The notes under the pieces: generated by a model
The model's database searches: none
Told to the model about the DNA's origin: nothing
What the model saw: the letters and a program-made list of their open reading frames with translations, nothing else
In this document: in pieces, positions 16,530 through 24,408 of the stretch
Layout: every line of letters begins with the position of its first letter
How positions within the stretch are numbered: the first letter of the stretch is position 1
Position numbers and translations under genes: made by a program
NCBI RefSeq assembly: GCF_947493875.1
Contig: NZ_CANLSU010000005.1
Span: 186,001 to 250,000, forward strand
Length of the DNA: 64,000 nt
Direction: 5' to 3'
DNA from: an uncultured Marinococcus sp.
GTDB lineage: Bacteria > Bacillota > Bacilli > Bacillales > Marinococcaceae

Positions 16530-17420
16530 ATGGCCAAATGGAAAACGTCTACGCAGGCAGCAATGCTGCGCTCTTTTCAAAAACGCGTCAGCCAGCAGTC
16601 CCAGTCGTATATTACCCCGCCTCCGGCTGATTCGGTCAGCACCTTCTCCTATCTGGTCGAAACGACCCCTGGAGCCACGCCGGTACATATTTATTACCCG
16701 ATCGCGGACGTTTCCAAAAAGCTTCCGGTGTATATCAATCTGCACGGAGGGGGCTTTGTGATGGGCAGCTCCGGTGAAGATGCGGGCTGGTGCAGATACA
16801 TTGCCGCTGAGGTCTCCTGCGTGGTGGTAAACATTGACTACCACCTGGCGCCAAAGACCCGCTTCCCGGCTCCGGTGCTTGAGGTGTTTGAAATTGTCGA
16901 ATGGCTGACCGCGCAAGCCGGGCGCCTTTCGCTGCAGATGGACAACTACGTGCTCGGCGGCCACAGCGCCGGGGGCAATCTTGCCGCCACGGCGAGCATG
17001 ATGCTGCGTGATACCGGCCACAGGCTGCCGAAGCTGCAGATTCTTGACTATCCCGTCCTCGACCTGCAGACGGATCCCTACGAAAAGCCGTCGTATTCCA
17101 CTGCCATTCCGCCTTATATTGCGCAGATTTTTAACGACAGCTACCTGCAGACACCACAGGACGCCCGTCACCCTTACGTTTCGCCGTTATATGCTGAACA
17201 ACTCGAAGGCCTGCCCCCGGCGCTCGTCATTACTGCTGAATACGATTCGCTCGCAAGAGAAGCGGCCCAGTACGTGAGCCGCCTGGAAAAAGCCGGCGTC
17301 GCGGTGCAGCATTATCCATTTTCTGCGACCAGCCACGGATTTACGCATATGGGGAACGAAGAAACCGCGCTCGAAGCGTGGGCTACGATTATCCACGCGC
17401 TCAAGCGTGCCTTTAAATAA
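16530..17420 (+). CDS. Alpha/beta hydrolase, HSL-type esterase (paralogue 1)
   Basis: This 296-residue esterase belongs to the hormone-sensitive lipase family. The oxyanion motif HGGGF is at residues 72-76, the nucleophile Ser146 in GHSAG, Asp239 in AEYDSL and His269 in SHGF complete the triad, all with usual spacing. The start is the ATG after AGGAAAGGAAG; a longer frame upstream has no ribosome binding site. It should cleave short-chain esters; the natural substrate is unknown. A closely similar gene lies at 31679, sharing blocks such as NIDYHLAP and GGHSAGGN, so the two arose by duplication. Confidence 0.88.
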   Translation: MAKWKTSTQAAMLRSFQKRVSQQSQSYITPPPADSVSTFSYLVETTPGATPVHIYYPIADVSKKLPVYINLHGGGFVMGSSGEDAGWCRYIAAEVSCVVVNIDYHLAPKTRFPAPVLEVFEIVEWLTAQAGRLSLQMDNYVLGGHSAGGNLAATASMMLRDTGHRLPKLQILDYPVLDLQTDPYEKPSYSTAIPPYIAQIFNDSYLQTPQDARHPYVSPLYAEQLEGLPPALVITAEYDSLAREAAQYVSRLEKAGVAVQHYPFSATSHGFTHMGNEETALEAWATIIHALKRAFK

Positions 17421-17482
17421 AAGAAACCGCCCGTTTGATAACGGCCGGTTCATGCGCCGCCCTTCACCGGGGCGGCTTTTTT
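17421..17482. terminator. Pair of opposed terminators between convergent genes
   Basis: On the plus strand GCCGCCC (17456-17462) pairs with GGGCGGC (17470-17476) before TTTTTT. On the minus strand ACCGGCCGT pairs with ACGGGCGGT before a T-rich run at 17421-17428. Each strand has its own terminator. Confidence 0.75.
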
Positions 17483-18383
17483 AGTTACAGATCGTATCCT
17501 CACAGATGTCGCGGTTTTCCATGTCGATCTGGATCGTCGTGTGATGAATGCCGTGCTCCCTGTGCAGCAGCTCGTTGGCATTTTTCAGCGCCTCCTGCTG
17601 GCTCGTGCCTTCTTTAACGACCAAATGGCAGCTGAGAGCCGGGAAGTCTGACGTGATCGACCAGACGTGCAGATCGTGGATATCCTTCACATGATCGACG
17701 GTCAGCAGCTGTTCTTTTATCTGCTTCGTATCGATTCCCTCCGGCGCCCCTTCCATGAGTACGTGCACCGAGTCCCGCAGCACACGCAGACCACTGATGA
17801 AGACAAGCAACGCAACAATCATGCTTGCGATCGGGTCGGCGAGGCTCCAGCCAAACAGCATGATTAAAATCGCCGCTATAATGGCACCGACGGAGCCGAG
17901 CAGATCTCCAAGCACGTGCAGAAACGCGCTCCGGACGTTTAAATTTTCATGATTGTCTCCGCTGTGAAGAATGCGGGCCACCACAATATTGACGATCAGA
18001 CCGATGGTGGCCACGATGAGCATTCCCGTGCTCACCACAGACGGCGGATCCATTAAACGCTGAATGCCCTCGTACGTAATATAAACGGCAATCACCATCA
18101 GCGCGAGACCGTTAATAAATGCAGCCAGCACTTCAAAACGGCGGTAGCCGTAAGTTTTCGACGAGGTCGCACTGCGGCTGCCGTACCATATGGCTGCAAA
18201 GCTGAGGCCGAGCGCCGCTGAATCACTCAGCATATGCCCTGCGTCAGAAAGCAGCGCCAGACTGTTCGTCCACAGGCCCCCGATCACTTCGATGACCATA
18301 AAAACAGTAATTAAAATAAATGACCACTTCAGGGCCGTTTGGTTTGTTGTTCCATGATCATGGCTGTGTCCTTCATGCGACAT
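17481..18383 (-). CDS. czcD: Cation diffusion facilitator, CzcD-like
   Basis: This 300-residue zinc/cobalt/cadmium exporter has a His-rich N-terminus (HEGHSHDHG), six helices with the HMLSDSAAL and DPIASM metal-site motifs of CDF proteins, and a C-terminal metal-sensing domain with HDLHVWS. It exports divalent metal from the cytoplasm using the proton gradient. The start is the ATG after GGGAGGAGACACT. The promoter region contains two inverted repeats of the kind bound by ArsR/SmtB metal sensors, so induction by metal is likely. The sensor gene is not in the window. Confidence 0.9.
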   Translation of the reverse strand: MSHEGHSHDHGTTNQTALKWSFILITVFMVIEVIGGLWTNSLALLSDAGHMLSDSAALGLSFAAIWYGSRSATSSKTYGYRRFEVLAAFINGLALMVIAVYITYEGIQRLMDPPSVVSTGMLIVATIGLIVNIVVARILHSGDNHENLNVRSAFLHVLGDLLGSVGAIIAAILIMLFGWSLADPIASMIVALLVFISGLRVLRDSVHVLMEGAPEGIDTKQIKEQLLTVDHVKDIHDLHVWSITSDFPALSCHLVVKEGTSQQEALKNANELLHREHGIHHTTIQIDMENRDICEDTICN

Positions 18384-18412
18384 AGTGTCTCCTCCCTGTT
18401 TCTTTCCTTCTA

Positions 18413-18478
18413 TATTCAAATCATCTTTTGATTATATTATACCACTTTCACTCTTTTATTCAAACATTCTTTTGAATA
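18413..18478 (-). promoter_or_regulatory. czcD promoter with two metal-sensor-type operators
   Basis: Two inverted repeats of the form TATTCAAA-N6-TTTGAWTA lie at 18413-18434 (one mismatch) and 18457-18478 (perfect). On the minus strand a promoter runs between them: TTGAAT (18463-18458), 16 bases, TATAAT (18441-18436). Operator 2 covers the -35 and operator 1 the likely transcription start. The sites resemble those of CadC/CzrA-type ArsR repressors (TCAAA-N6-TTTGA core). Confidence 0.7.
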
Positions 18479-18567
18479 ATAAAATGTCTAAATTTTTCTT
18501 TAGAAGGGAATACAGTAACGTACGTAGAAGTTAACGTTTATAAAACCTACACAAGGAGAAGATGTTT

Positions 18568-19560
18568 ATGCACAAACTAGTCAAACAGGCAGGCCTTGGC
18601 GCCTGCGGGCTGATCGCTGCAGCCGCTGCCTATGCATTCTTTTCACCGCGGCCGGCCGCCTGGTACGTAAAACAGGCCTTTAAGGGCGGGCTTGAAACTG
18701 AAGCCCCCGACTTTGCCGAAGCAGCCGAACAAACGGTCCAGTACCAGGATATTGACTACGAATCCCAATACCGTAACGGGCGGCTGGATGTCATTTTAAC
18801 AACGAAAAAAGAAGAAAAAACGCCGGTCGTTTTTTGGATGCACGGCGGCGCTTACGTCGCAGGCGACAAGCAGGATGCTTCCAAATACGCCACCTATCTG
18901 GCTGCCTCCGGCTACAATGTGATCAATATTAATTACGCACTCGCCCCGGCCGCCGCCTATCCGGCGCCATTAATCCAGCTGGATGAAGCGTACCGCTATA
19001 TTAAACGGCACGCCGATGACTACGGCATCGACCTGACCAATATTTTTTTCGCCGGCGACTCTGCGGGCGCACAGATCGTTTCCCAGTATGCGGCCATCCA
19101 GCTGAACGAGGGGTACTCCCCATGGGTGCCGGTAAGACGGCATATTGATCCAATTTATATTAAAGGAGTGCTGCTCTTCTGCGGTCCTTATGACCTTCGT
19201 CAGATCGCCGGCGCACCGCTCGGCTGGTTCAACCGCTTCCTGTTCAAGCGTATCGGCTGGTCGTACATTGGCACGTACAACTGGGAGGACGCTCCAGCAC
19301 TGACGGAAATATCGATGCTGCAGCGCCCGCCGGAAAAATTCGCGCCGACCTTTATTACAGATGGCAATAAAAACTCCTTCGATACCCAGGGACGCCGGCT
19401 CGCCGCTCTGTTAAGCCGCCGCGTACCCGTCCGGGACATTTTTTACGATAAGGATGAAACACCGGTCGAACACGAATATCAATTTAAAATGGATCAGCCT
19501 GCCGCCCGGCAGACGTTCCGTTCCCTGACTGCTTTTATTGATACGTACAGTCGTACGTAA
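18568..19560 (+). CDS. Alpha/beta hydrolase with N-terminal membrane anchor
   Basis: This protein of about 330 residues has an N-terminal hydrophobic helix (AGLGACGLIAAAAAYAFF) that is a likely anchor or uncleaved signal, then an HSL-like hydrolase domain with HGGAY, the nucleophile in GDSAG, a late Asp (ITDGN region) and a His (VEHEY region). It is probably an envelope-associated esterase. AAGGAG lies 9 bases before the ATG at 18568 but only 3 before the in-frame ATG at 18562, so I prefer the former. A strong terminator follows. Confidence 0.82.
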   Translation: MHKLVKQAGLGACGLIAAAAAYAFFSPRPAAWYVKQAFKGGLETEAPDFAEAAEQTVQYQDIDYESQYRNGRLDVILTTKKEEKTPVVFWMHGGAYVAGDKQDASKYATYLAASGYNVININYALAPAAAYPAPLIQLDEAYRYIKRHADDYGIDLTNIFFAGDSAGAQIVSQYAAIQLNEGYSPWVPVRRHIDPIYIKGVLLFCGPYDLRQIAGAPLGWFNRFLFKRIGWSYIGTYNWEDAPALTEISMLQRPPEKFAPTFITDGNKNSFDTQGRRLAALLSRRVPVRDIFYDKDETPVEHEYQFKMDQPAARQTFRSLTAFIDTYSRT

Positions 19561-19567
19561 ACGATGA

Positions 19568-19609
19568 AAGGGGCCTGCTGCGCATAAATAGCGCTCAGGC
19601 CCCCTTTTT
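19568..19609 (+). terminator. Intrinsic terminator
   Basis: GGGGCCTG pairs with CAGGCCCC, followed by CTTTTT. Confidence 0.85.
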
Positions 19610-19621
19610 GTGTATCGAGTA

Positions 19622-20713
19622 CTACATGTTTAACAGCGTCCCGAGGCGGTTCATGATCTCCCCGCCGTGTTCGCTGACGACCACATCGTCCTCCAGACGG
19701 ATGCCGCCCCAGCCTTCAATATAAATGCCCGGCTCAATGGTAAGCACCATCCCGGCTTCAAGCAGTTCGTCGTTGCTGCCGTGAATCGACGGTGCCTCGT
19801 GCACATCCATACCGAGGCCGTGACCGACACGGGTGATAAAATGATCGCCGAAGCCGGCTTCTGTCAGCACGTCCCGGGCGGCTTTGTCCACGTCCCCAAT
19901 TCTTCCGCCGTGACGGCATGCATCTATCGCCGCTGCTTTCGCTTCCGACACGAGCTCCAGGCGTTCCTGCGTCACTTCATCAGCTCCGCCGAACACCCAC
20001 GTTCGTGTCATGTCGGCGCAGAATCGTCCGTACCGCGCACCGAGATCCACCAGAATCAGGTCCCCTTTTTGCAGCCGGGCTTCTGAAGGAACACCGTGCG
20101 GATAGGCGCTTTTTTCTCCGAACAGGACGATCGTATCAAACGCTGCCCCGTCTGCTCCCTGCTTTTTCATCACCTCTTCAAGCTGATGAACGACCTCCCG
20201 TTCGGTCACTCCTTCCCAAAGTCCTTCCGCAACGGTTTCAATCGCCCGTTCAGTAATATCCACTGCGTGCTGAATCTGCTTCAGCTCCTCCGGCGATTTC
20301 ACCTGGCGGCTCTTCACAACCACGTGCTCAAAGTCTGTGTAGTGGACGCCCGGGTAAATCTGCTGCAGCTTTTCGAACCGGGCCACGGACAAATGGTTTT
20401 TTTGTAATGCCATCCGGAAAGGATTAGGCATCTGCCTGTGAAGTGCTTTTTTCACAATTACCCATGGATCCTCGCTGTCCGTGTAGGTAACAATGCTTCC
20501 GTGCCACCCGCTTTTTTCCACCAGCGCTCTTTCCATTTCCGGACAGACGAGCACCGGCTCTCCCTCCTGAAAAAGAATAAGCAGCAACAGCCGTTCATGC
20601 GGATCCGAATAAAAGCCACTCGCATAGTAAATATCAGCCGGATTCGTGAGAACGGCTGCGTCCTCCTCCCGTGCTGCTAACTCCCTGGTCCATGCTTCAA
20701 TTACCGTTATCAT
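19622..20713 (-). CDS. M24 family Xaa-Pro peptidase
   Basis: This 363-residue protein has a creatinase-like N-domain (residues 1-130) and the pita-bread metallopeptidase domain. Metal ligands are visible: the first Asp in LVDLGARYG, the second in CADMTRTW, His in RVGHGLGMDVHE, Glu in IEPGIY and Glu in IRLEDDV. It should hold two metal ions and cleave the bond before proline (aminopeptidase P or prolidase). It is a single-gene unit between two terminators; the exact peptide length preferred cannot be read. Confidence 0.9.
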   Translation of the reverse strand: MITVIEAWTRELAAREEDAAVLTNPADIYYASGFYSDPHERLLLLILFQEGEPVLVCPEMERALVEKSGWHGSIVTYTDSEDPWVIVKKALHRQMPNPFRMALQKNHLSVARFEKLQQIYPGVHYTDFEHVVVKSRQVKSPEELKQIQHAVDITERAIETVAEGLWEGVTEREVVHQLEEVMKKQGADGAAFDTIVLFGEKSAYPHGVPSEARLQKGDLILVDLGARYGRFCADMTRTWVFGGADEVTQERLELVSEAKAAAIDACRHGGRIGDVDKAARDVLTEAGFGDHFITRVGHGLGMDVHEAPSIHGSNDELLEAGMVLTIEPGIYIEGWGGIRLEDDVVVSEHGGEIMNRLGTLLNM

Positions 20714-20818
20714 TTTTCAGCCTCCTTTTTCTTTAGTATCGCATAATTTTTCAGATGGTTTCCAGTCGTTTCCTTTACCAGGGTTTGCCCAAAGGAAAAA
20801 AAGGGAAAAAGTGATAAG

Positions 20819-20847
20819 TGAAACGACTGCCTTTTTGACTGCGTACA
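20819..20847 (+). promoter_or_regulatory. SigW-type ECF promoter
   Basis: TGAAAC (20819-20824), 17 bases, then CGTAC (20842-20846), an excellent match to the Bacillus SigW consensus. It lies 69 bases before the start of the YxjI/LURP-one-like gene. Confidence 0.7.
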
Positions 20848-20915
20848 CATACATAGATAAAACAGCGGGGTGGTTTCGCGCATGCCGCGCAAACCATAAA
20901 GGGGGGACAGCATCT

Positions 20916-21476
20916 ATGCAGAACCAGGAATGGATCTTTAACGATATACTTTTCTTTTCCTCCCGCAATTCAGTTCCAGTTTACAACCACGGAGGGGAAA
21001 CCGTCGGCCTGCTTGAGCGTGCCGACGCCAAATCCATCGAAGTTAACACCGATCATATGCGTACCGGGGACGCCTACCGGTTTAAGGATACTTACGGCCG
21101 TACGCGGATGGCCATGGGTGTGAAAAAAGGCAAGATGCACCGGCGCCTCCGCTACCATTATATGTTTCAGCCATGCAGCGGAGAAAAGGAAATCGAACTG
21201 CGCGACCAGATATTTTTCCCTTACTTTCGTTTTCATGTAAAGGGAAGCATTAATGATGAACAGCTCGAAATCTACCAGACCCGCCATGAGCAGCTGATCG
21301 TACGGTGCGAAAAAGCAACTGTCGCTACGATTACATTTAAAAACTCCGGCTGGAAGGTTTCAGCCTCCGTCAATAAAATTCAGGATTCCTGCGTGACAAC
21401 GCCGGAATTTCTCACCCTCGCCTACTGCATGTTCCGCTTAAACGACTTTGAATCCTCCGATATTAAAACACTGTAA
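20916..21476 (+). CDS. LURP-one/YxjI-like protein
   Basis: This 186-residue soluble protein looks like the LURP-one-related (tubby C-terminal-like) family that includes B. subtilis YxjI: alternating strands such as IFFPYFRFHVKGSI and ATVATITFKNSGWKVSASV, which should form a beta-barrel around a helix. The ATG follows AAAGGGGGG. The function of YxjI is unknown; it belongs to the SigW regulon in B. subtilis, which fits the ECF promoter here. I assign the family from fold pattern and regulation, so it is less firm than motif-based calls. Confidence 0.65.
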   Translation: MQNQEWIFNDILFFSSRNSVPVYNHGGETVGLLERADAKSIEVNTDHMRTGDAYRFKDTYGRTRMAMGVKKGKMHRRLRYHYMFQPCSGEKEIELRDQIFFPYFRFHVKGSINDEQLEIYQTRHEQLIVRCEKATVATITFKNSGWKVSASVNKIQDSCVTTPEFLTLAYCMFRLNDFESSDIKTL

Positions 21477-21550
21477 GCAAAGCCCGCAACAGAAAATTTT
21501 CTTCAATAATATAAAGTTGGCGCACAGCTCTATATGAAGGCTGTTTAACA

Positions 21551-21576
21551 GGAGCACTGGCGGTGCTCTTTTTTTT
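21551..21576 (+). terminator. Intrinsic terminator
   Basis: GAGCAC pairs with GTGCTC across a five-base loop, followed by eight T residues. Confidence 0.8.
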
Positions 21577-21591
21577 ATGGCCTCAGACCGT

Positions 21592-21624
21592 AAAAAACCC
21601 GCCTTCCTTTAGGAGGAAGACGGG
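21592..21624 (-). terminator. Intrinsic terminator after the 3D-domain gene
   Basis: On the minus strand CCCGTCTTCCT pairs with AGGAAGGCGGG (one mismatch) and runs into six T residues. Confidence 0.8.
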
Positions 21625-21641
21625 TAGTGCTTATCCATTGA

Positions 21642-22328
21642 TTAGTCTACTACTGTTACTTCTACGTCCTGACGCCCGAATGCATAAGCATCGGATTTCG
21701 TCGGTACGTGGATGTCGATGCGGTCGTTATTGATCGCACCGCCAGTGTCGGCTGCTTCATACGTGCCCATGCCTTCGACCTTCACGGTGGAGCCAAGCGG
21801 AATCACGTCCGGGTCTACGGCAATTACGTTGGCGTCGCGGTCGTTGTTCAGGTTAACGCCTGTTGCAGTGATGCCGCTGCAGCCGGCACATTCAGCCGTG
21901 TAGGCGGTAGCTTCCATCGTCATGGTCTCACCGCCGCTGTCTGCATCGCTGCTGGTGGATGCTTCTGAAGAGCTGCTGCTTTCGCTTTCAGAGGATTCGG
22001 ATGTAGAGGCTGCCTTCACTGCTTCGCCGCCGTCCACGTCATCGAGCGCTGCGCGGGTGTTCGGTCCGATAATGCCGTCCACTACGAGTCCCTGATCACG
22101 CTGGAAGCTGCGTACGGCGCTGTCTGTGATCGGCCCGTAAATACCGTCTACGGCGTAATCGTAATAGCCTTCATCCTCGAGAACAGACTGTGCTTCGGAC
22201 ACATCGTCCCCGCGGTCTCCTTTATTTAATAAGTCTGCTGCGTCCGACACGGCCGGTGCCGCTGCCATAAGTCCTGTTCCGAGTGCGAAACCACCGGCCC
22301 ACTTCATCGATTGACGTACAGAAAACAT
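21642..22328 (-). CDS. Secreted peptidoglycan-binding and 3D domain protein
   Basis: This 228-residue exported protein has a signal peptide (MKWAGGFALGTGLMAAAPAVSDA), one PG_binding_1 domain (residues about 32-95, GDRGDDVSEAQSVL and VDGIYGPITDSAV), a Ser/Glu-rich linker and a C-terminal 3D domain with MEATAYTAE, IAVDPDVIPLGS and the DTGGAI and RIDIHVP motifs holding the three conserved Asp. Such enzymes are lytic transglycosylase-like cell wall hydrolases (YocH, YuiC relatives). The ATG follows GGGGG at good spacing. A WalR triple box upstream links it to cell-wall turnover control. Confidence 0.85.
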   Translation of the reverse strand: MFSVRQSMKWAGGFALGTGLMAAAPAVSDAADLLNKGDRGDDVSEAQSVLEDEGYYDYAVDGIYGPITDSAVRSFQRDQGLVVDGIIGPNTRAALDDVDGGEAVKAASTSESSESESSSSSEASTSSDADSGGETMTMEATAYTAECAGCSGITATGVNLNNDRDANVIAVDPDVIPLGSTVKVEGMGTYEAADTGGAINNDRIDIHVPTKSDAYAFGRQDVEVTVVD

Positions 22329-22370
22329 ATATGAATACCCCCAACTGTTTGAATTTCTCTCACAGCAAGA

Positions 22371-22442
22371 ACTATAACGAACCAGCATGGGGGACTTCAA
22401 GCTTATTAGTTAATTGTAATTACATTGTAATTTCTATGTAAT
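22371..22442 (-). promoter_or_regulatory. Promoter with triple WalR box
   Basis: Three TGTAAT hexamers lie at 22415, 22426 and 22437, each separated by five bases, matching the WalR (YycF) motif TGTWAH-N5-TGTWAH with one extra repeat. They read on the plus strand, opposite to the gene. Just downstream in the gene's direction are -35 TTGAAG (22400-22395), 18 bases, -10 TATAGT (22376-22371). The boxes end 14 bases before the -35, as for an activator site. Confidence 0.65.
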
Positions 22443-22655
22443 TATTACTAATGGTTGATAAATTCCCGTAACAATTCCTCTGTTTTTCTTATTTTCAGCA
22501 GTTTTCCCATTACTGGGGACTTACAGCTGCTTTATGCCGACCCTTCAAGCGCATAGACTTTACGCTGATTTATTTCTTCTATTACTAATCCTTTTTGCCA
22601 ACTATTACAGGAGTTTTGCTTTTTTCCATGATAACAGCTGCCAGCAGCTTCGAAA
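22443..22655. other. Intergenic region, hairpin only
   Basis: The stretch between the WalR boxes and the HD-GYP terminator holds no gene. One hairpin (about 22493-22536) has outer AGCAG/CTGCT and inner CCC/GGG pairs without a T run. I searched it for the c-di-AMP (ydaO) aptamer often found before cell wall hydrolases and did not see it. Confidence 0.4.
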
Positions 22656-22688
22656 TAAAAAAAGCTGCCCCTGAAAAGGATCAGCTAA
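22656..22688 (-). terminator. Intrinsic terminator overlapping the HD-GYP stop
   Basis: On the minus strand AGCTG pairs with CAGCT around a partly paired inner stem, followed by seven T residues. Confidence 0.65.
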
Positions 22689-23731
22689 TCCCCCGCCTGC
22701 TGCCTGACCAGCATGCGCCTGATGCGGAGCTTGCGGTTTGTTGGCACGTAAAACACCTTTGATGTGCCTTCTTCCTTAAGCAGAGGAAAGGTTGGGAGTT
22801 TATCATCAATTTTAATAACTGTGGCAATACGGTCGTCTGAAAGCTCCACCGTGGCTCCTGTCGGGAAAATTTCCAGGCTTTCACACAGCCGGGCCACATA
22901 ATTCATGTCCACACTCTCTTCATTCACAATAATGCGCAGGGCTTTATGGGGGCTCAGCGCTTCTCTGTACGGACGATCGAGTGATAATGCTGAAAAAATG
23001 TCCACCACACCAATCAATCTGGCCAGCTCCTGTATCTTCTCCTCATCAAGAGCACGGGGATAACCCCTGCCATTCAAGCGCTCATGATGATCAAGAGCCA
23101 TCAGCGCTACGCGTTCTGAAAATTCCCACTCTTTAAGCAGCGTGTATCCATGCAGCGTATGTGCCTGAACGATCCCCATTTCCTGGCCGTTTAAAGCTCC
23201 ATTTTTCCATAGTATTTCCTGTGGCACCTTCAGCTTGCCCACATCATGCAGCAGACAGCCCACCGCTATCTCTCTCATGTTCGGAAAGTCCAACTCATAG
23301 GCCAGAAGAGTTCCTAATATAAACACGTCAAATGAGTGCTGGTACGTATACAGGTCCCACTCCTTTATTTTGTCCATCAGCGTTTTTACTTTTGGCATTT
23401 TCATTACCGAGCAGAACATATTTTCCAGCCATTCATAGCGGCGCAGATCATTCAGTGCAAAACCAAACCGATATTCATTGCCGAGGCCAATCACGTTGTC
23501 CAAAAACAGACGCTTTAATTCCTGATCACTTAACTGCTTTCCTTCCTGATTGTGTTCGGCCGCTTCACCAGCCTGATGAACTTCTACTTTTTCAATTCCC
23601 CACCTTTGCAGCTTATCGATCCATTCCTTCGTTAATACCATTCCCTTTTTCAACGCCAGCGCGTTTCCTTTATATACATCCTCCTCCAACACGTCCTCCG
23701 GCCTTAAGTCTTTGATCAGCCTCTCCGTCAT
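22685..23731 (-). CDS. HD-GYP domain protein, putative c-di-GMP phosphodiesterase
   Basis: This 348-residue protein has an N-terminal region of about 100 residues (DVYKGNALALKKGMVLT, as in DUF3391-like domains), then an HD-GYP domain with LLHDVGKLKVP, the later HHERLNGRGYP that defines HD-GYP, and a C-terminal regulatory strand region. It should hydrolyse c-di-GMP, although some members have other substrates. The start could be ATG 23731 (after GGCGGTGGAG) or GTG 23740. Together with the GGDEF and EAL genes at 41-45 kb it suggests active c-di-GMP signalling. Confidence 0.85.
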   Translation of the reverse strand: MTERLIKDLRPEDVLEEDVYKGNALALKKGMVLTKEWIDKLQRWGIEKVEVHQAGEAAEHNQEGKQLSDQELKRLFLDNVIGLGNEYRFGFALNDLRRYEWLENMFCSVMKMPKVKTLMDKIKEWDLYTYQHSFDVFILGTLLAYELDFPNMREIAVGCLLHDVGKLKVPQEILWKNGALNGQEMGIVQAHTLHGYTLLKEWEFSERVALMALDHHERLNGRGYPRALDEEKIQELARLIGVVDIFSALSLDRPYREALSPHKALRIIVNEESVDMNYVARLCESLEIFPTGATVELSDDRIATVIKIDDKLPTFPLLKEEGTSKVFYVPTNRKLRIRRMLVRQQAGD

Positions 23732-23849
23732 GATCTCCACCGCCCGTTGTCGTATTAATATTCAAGTATTCCGACCGCATATTAGGTATATATTCACAGT
23801 ACTTTAGTTGCTTATTAAAATCAATATGTAATATGCAAATTATTATAAG

Positions 23850-23876
23850 AAAAGCCGGAAGCCCCTGGCTTCCGGC
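23850..23876 (-). terminator. Intrinsic terminator after the universal stress gene
   Basis: GCCGGAAGCC pairs with GGCTTCCGGC (minus strand), followed by TTTTCTTAT. Confidence 0.8.
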
Positions 23877-23884
23877 GGATACTT

Positions 23885-24337
23885 CTATTCTTCCTTGCTG
23901 TCTACGATCAATATATCGCAGCTGGCCGAACGGACGACCGCTTCCGAGAAGCTGCCCATCAGCGTACGATCCATTTTATTCTTGCTCGTCTGCGGGAGCA
24001 GCACCAGATCAATCTGATAATCCGGCACTACCCGCTGCAGAAGCGTCTGCGTCGGAGCTCCGTGCTCGACAATCAGCTTCGCATCGAGCTTTCCGTGCCC
24101 GTGAGACTCTGCTTTCTGCTTCACTGTGTGAAGTGTTTCGGTTGCTTCTTTTTCCGCTTTTTTTAAGACATCCTCTTCATAGCGGGCAAACGGGCCGTAG
24201 CCTTTTTCCTCGACCATCGCAGCTAAATAAAGGTTCGCTCCGTGAAGCTCGGCTAGATCACAGCCTTTTTGTACGACATGCTCCGGCGCTCCTGTCGTTG
24301 GGTGTACGCCAATTAAAATGTTTTTATATAGTTCCAT
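23885..24337 (-). CDS. Universal stress protein, UspA family
   Basis: This 150-residue single-domain Usp has the N-terminal strand YKNILIGVH, the central DLVLLPQTSKNK and the C-terminal GSFSEAVVRSASCDILIV. The ATP-binding loop usually reads GxxGx9GS; here the first glycines are replaced (PQTSKNKMDRTLMGS), so nucleotide binding may be weak or absent. It is a monocistronic gene. Confidence 0.87.
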   Translation of the reverse strand: MELYKNILIGVHPTTGAPEHVVQKGCDLAELHGANLYLAAMVEEKGYGPFARYEEDVLKKAEKEATETLHTVKQKAESHGHGKLDAKLIVEHGAPTQTLLQRVVPDYQIDLVLLPQTSKNKMDRTLMGSFSEAVVRSASCDILIVDSKEE

Positions 24338-24408
24338 ATTTATACGCCTCCTTATTAAGTATATGGAATGCGTATTACGCTATTCCCATCTACCGGAAAA
24401 TGTATGCA

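Noticed and set aside
22443-22655. c-di-AMP (ydaO) riboswitch before the 3D-domain gene
   Set aside because: No conserved ydaO segments were found; only a simple hairpin without a T run.
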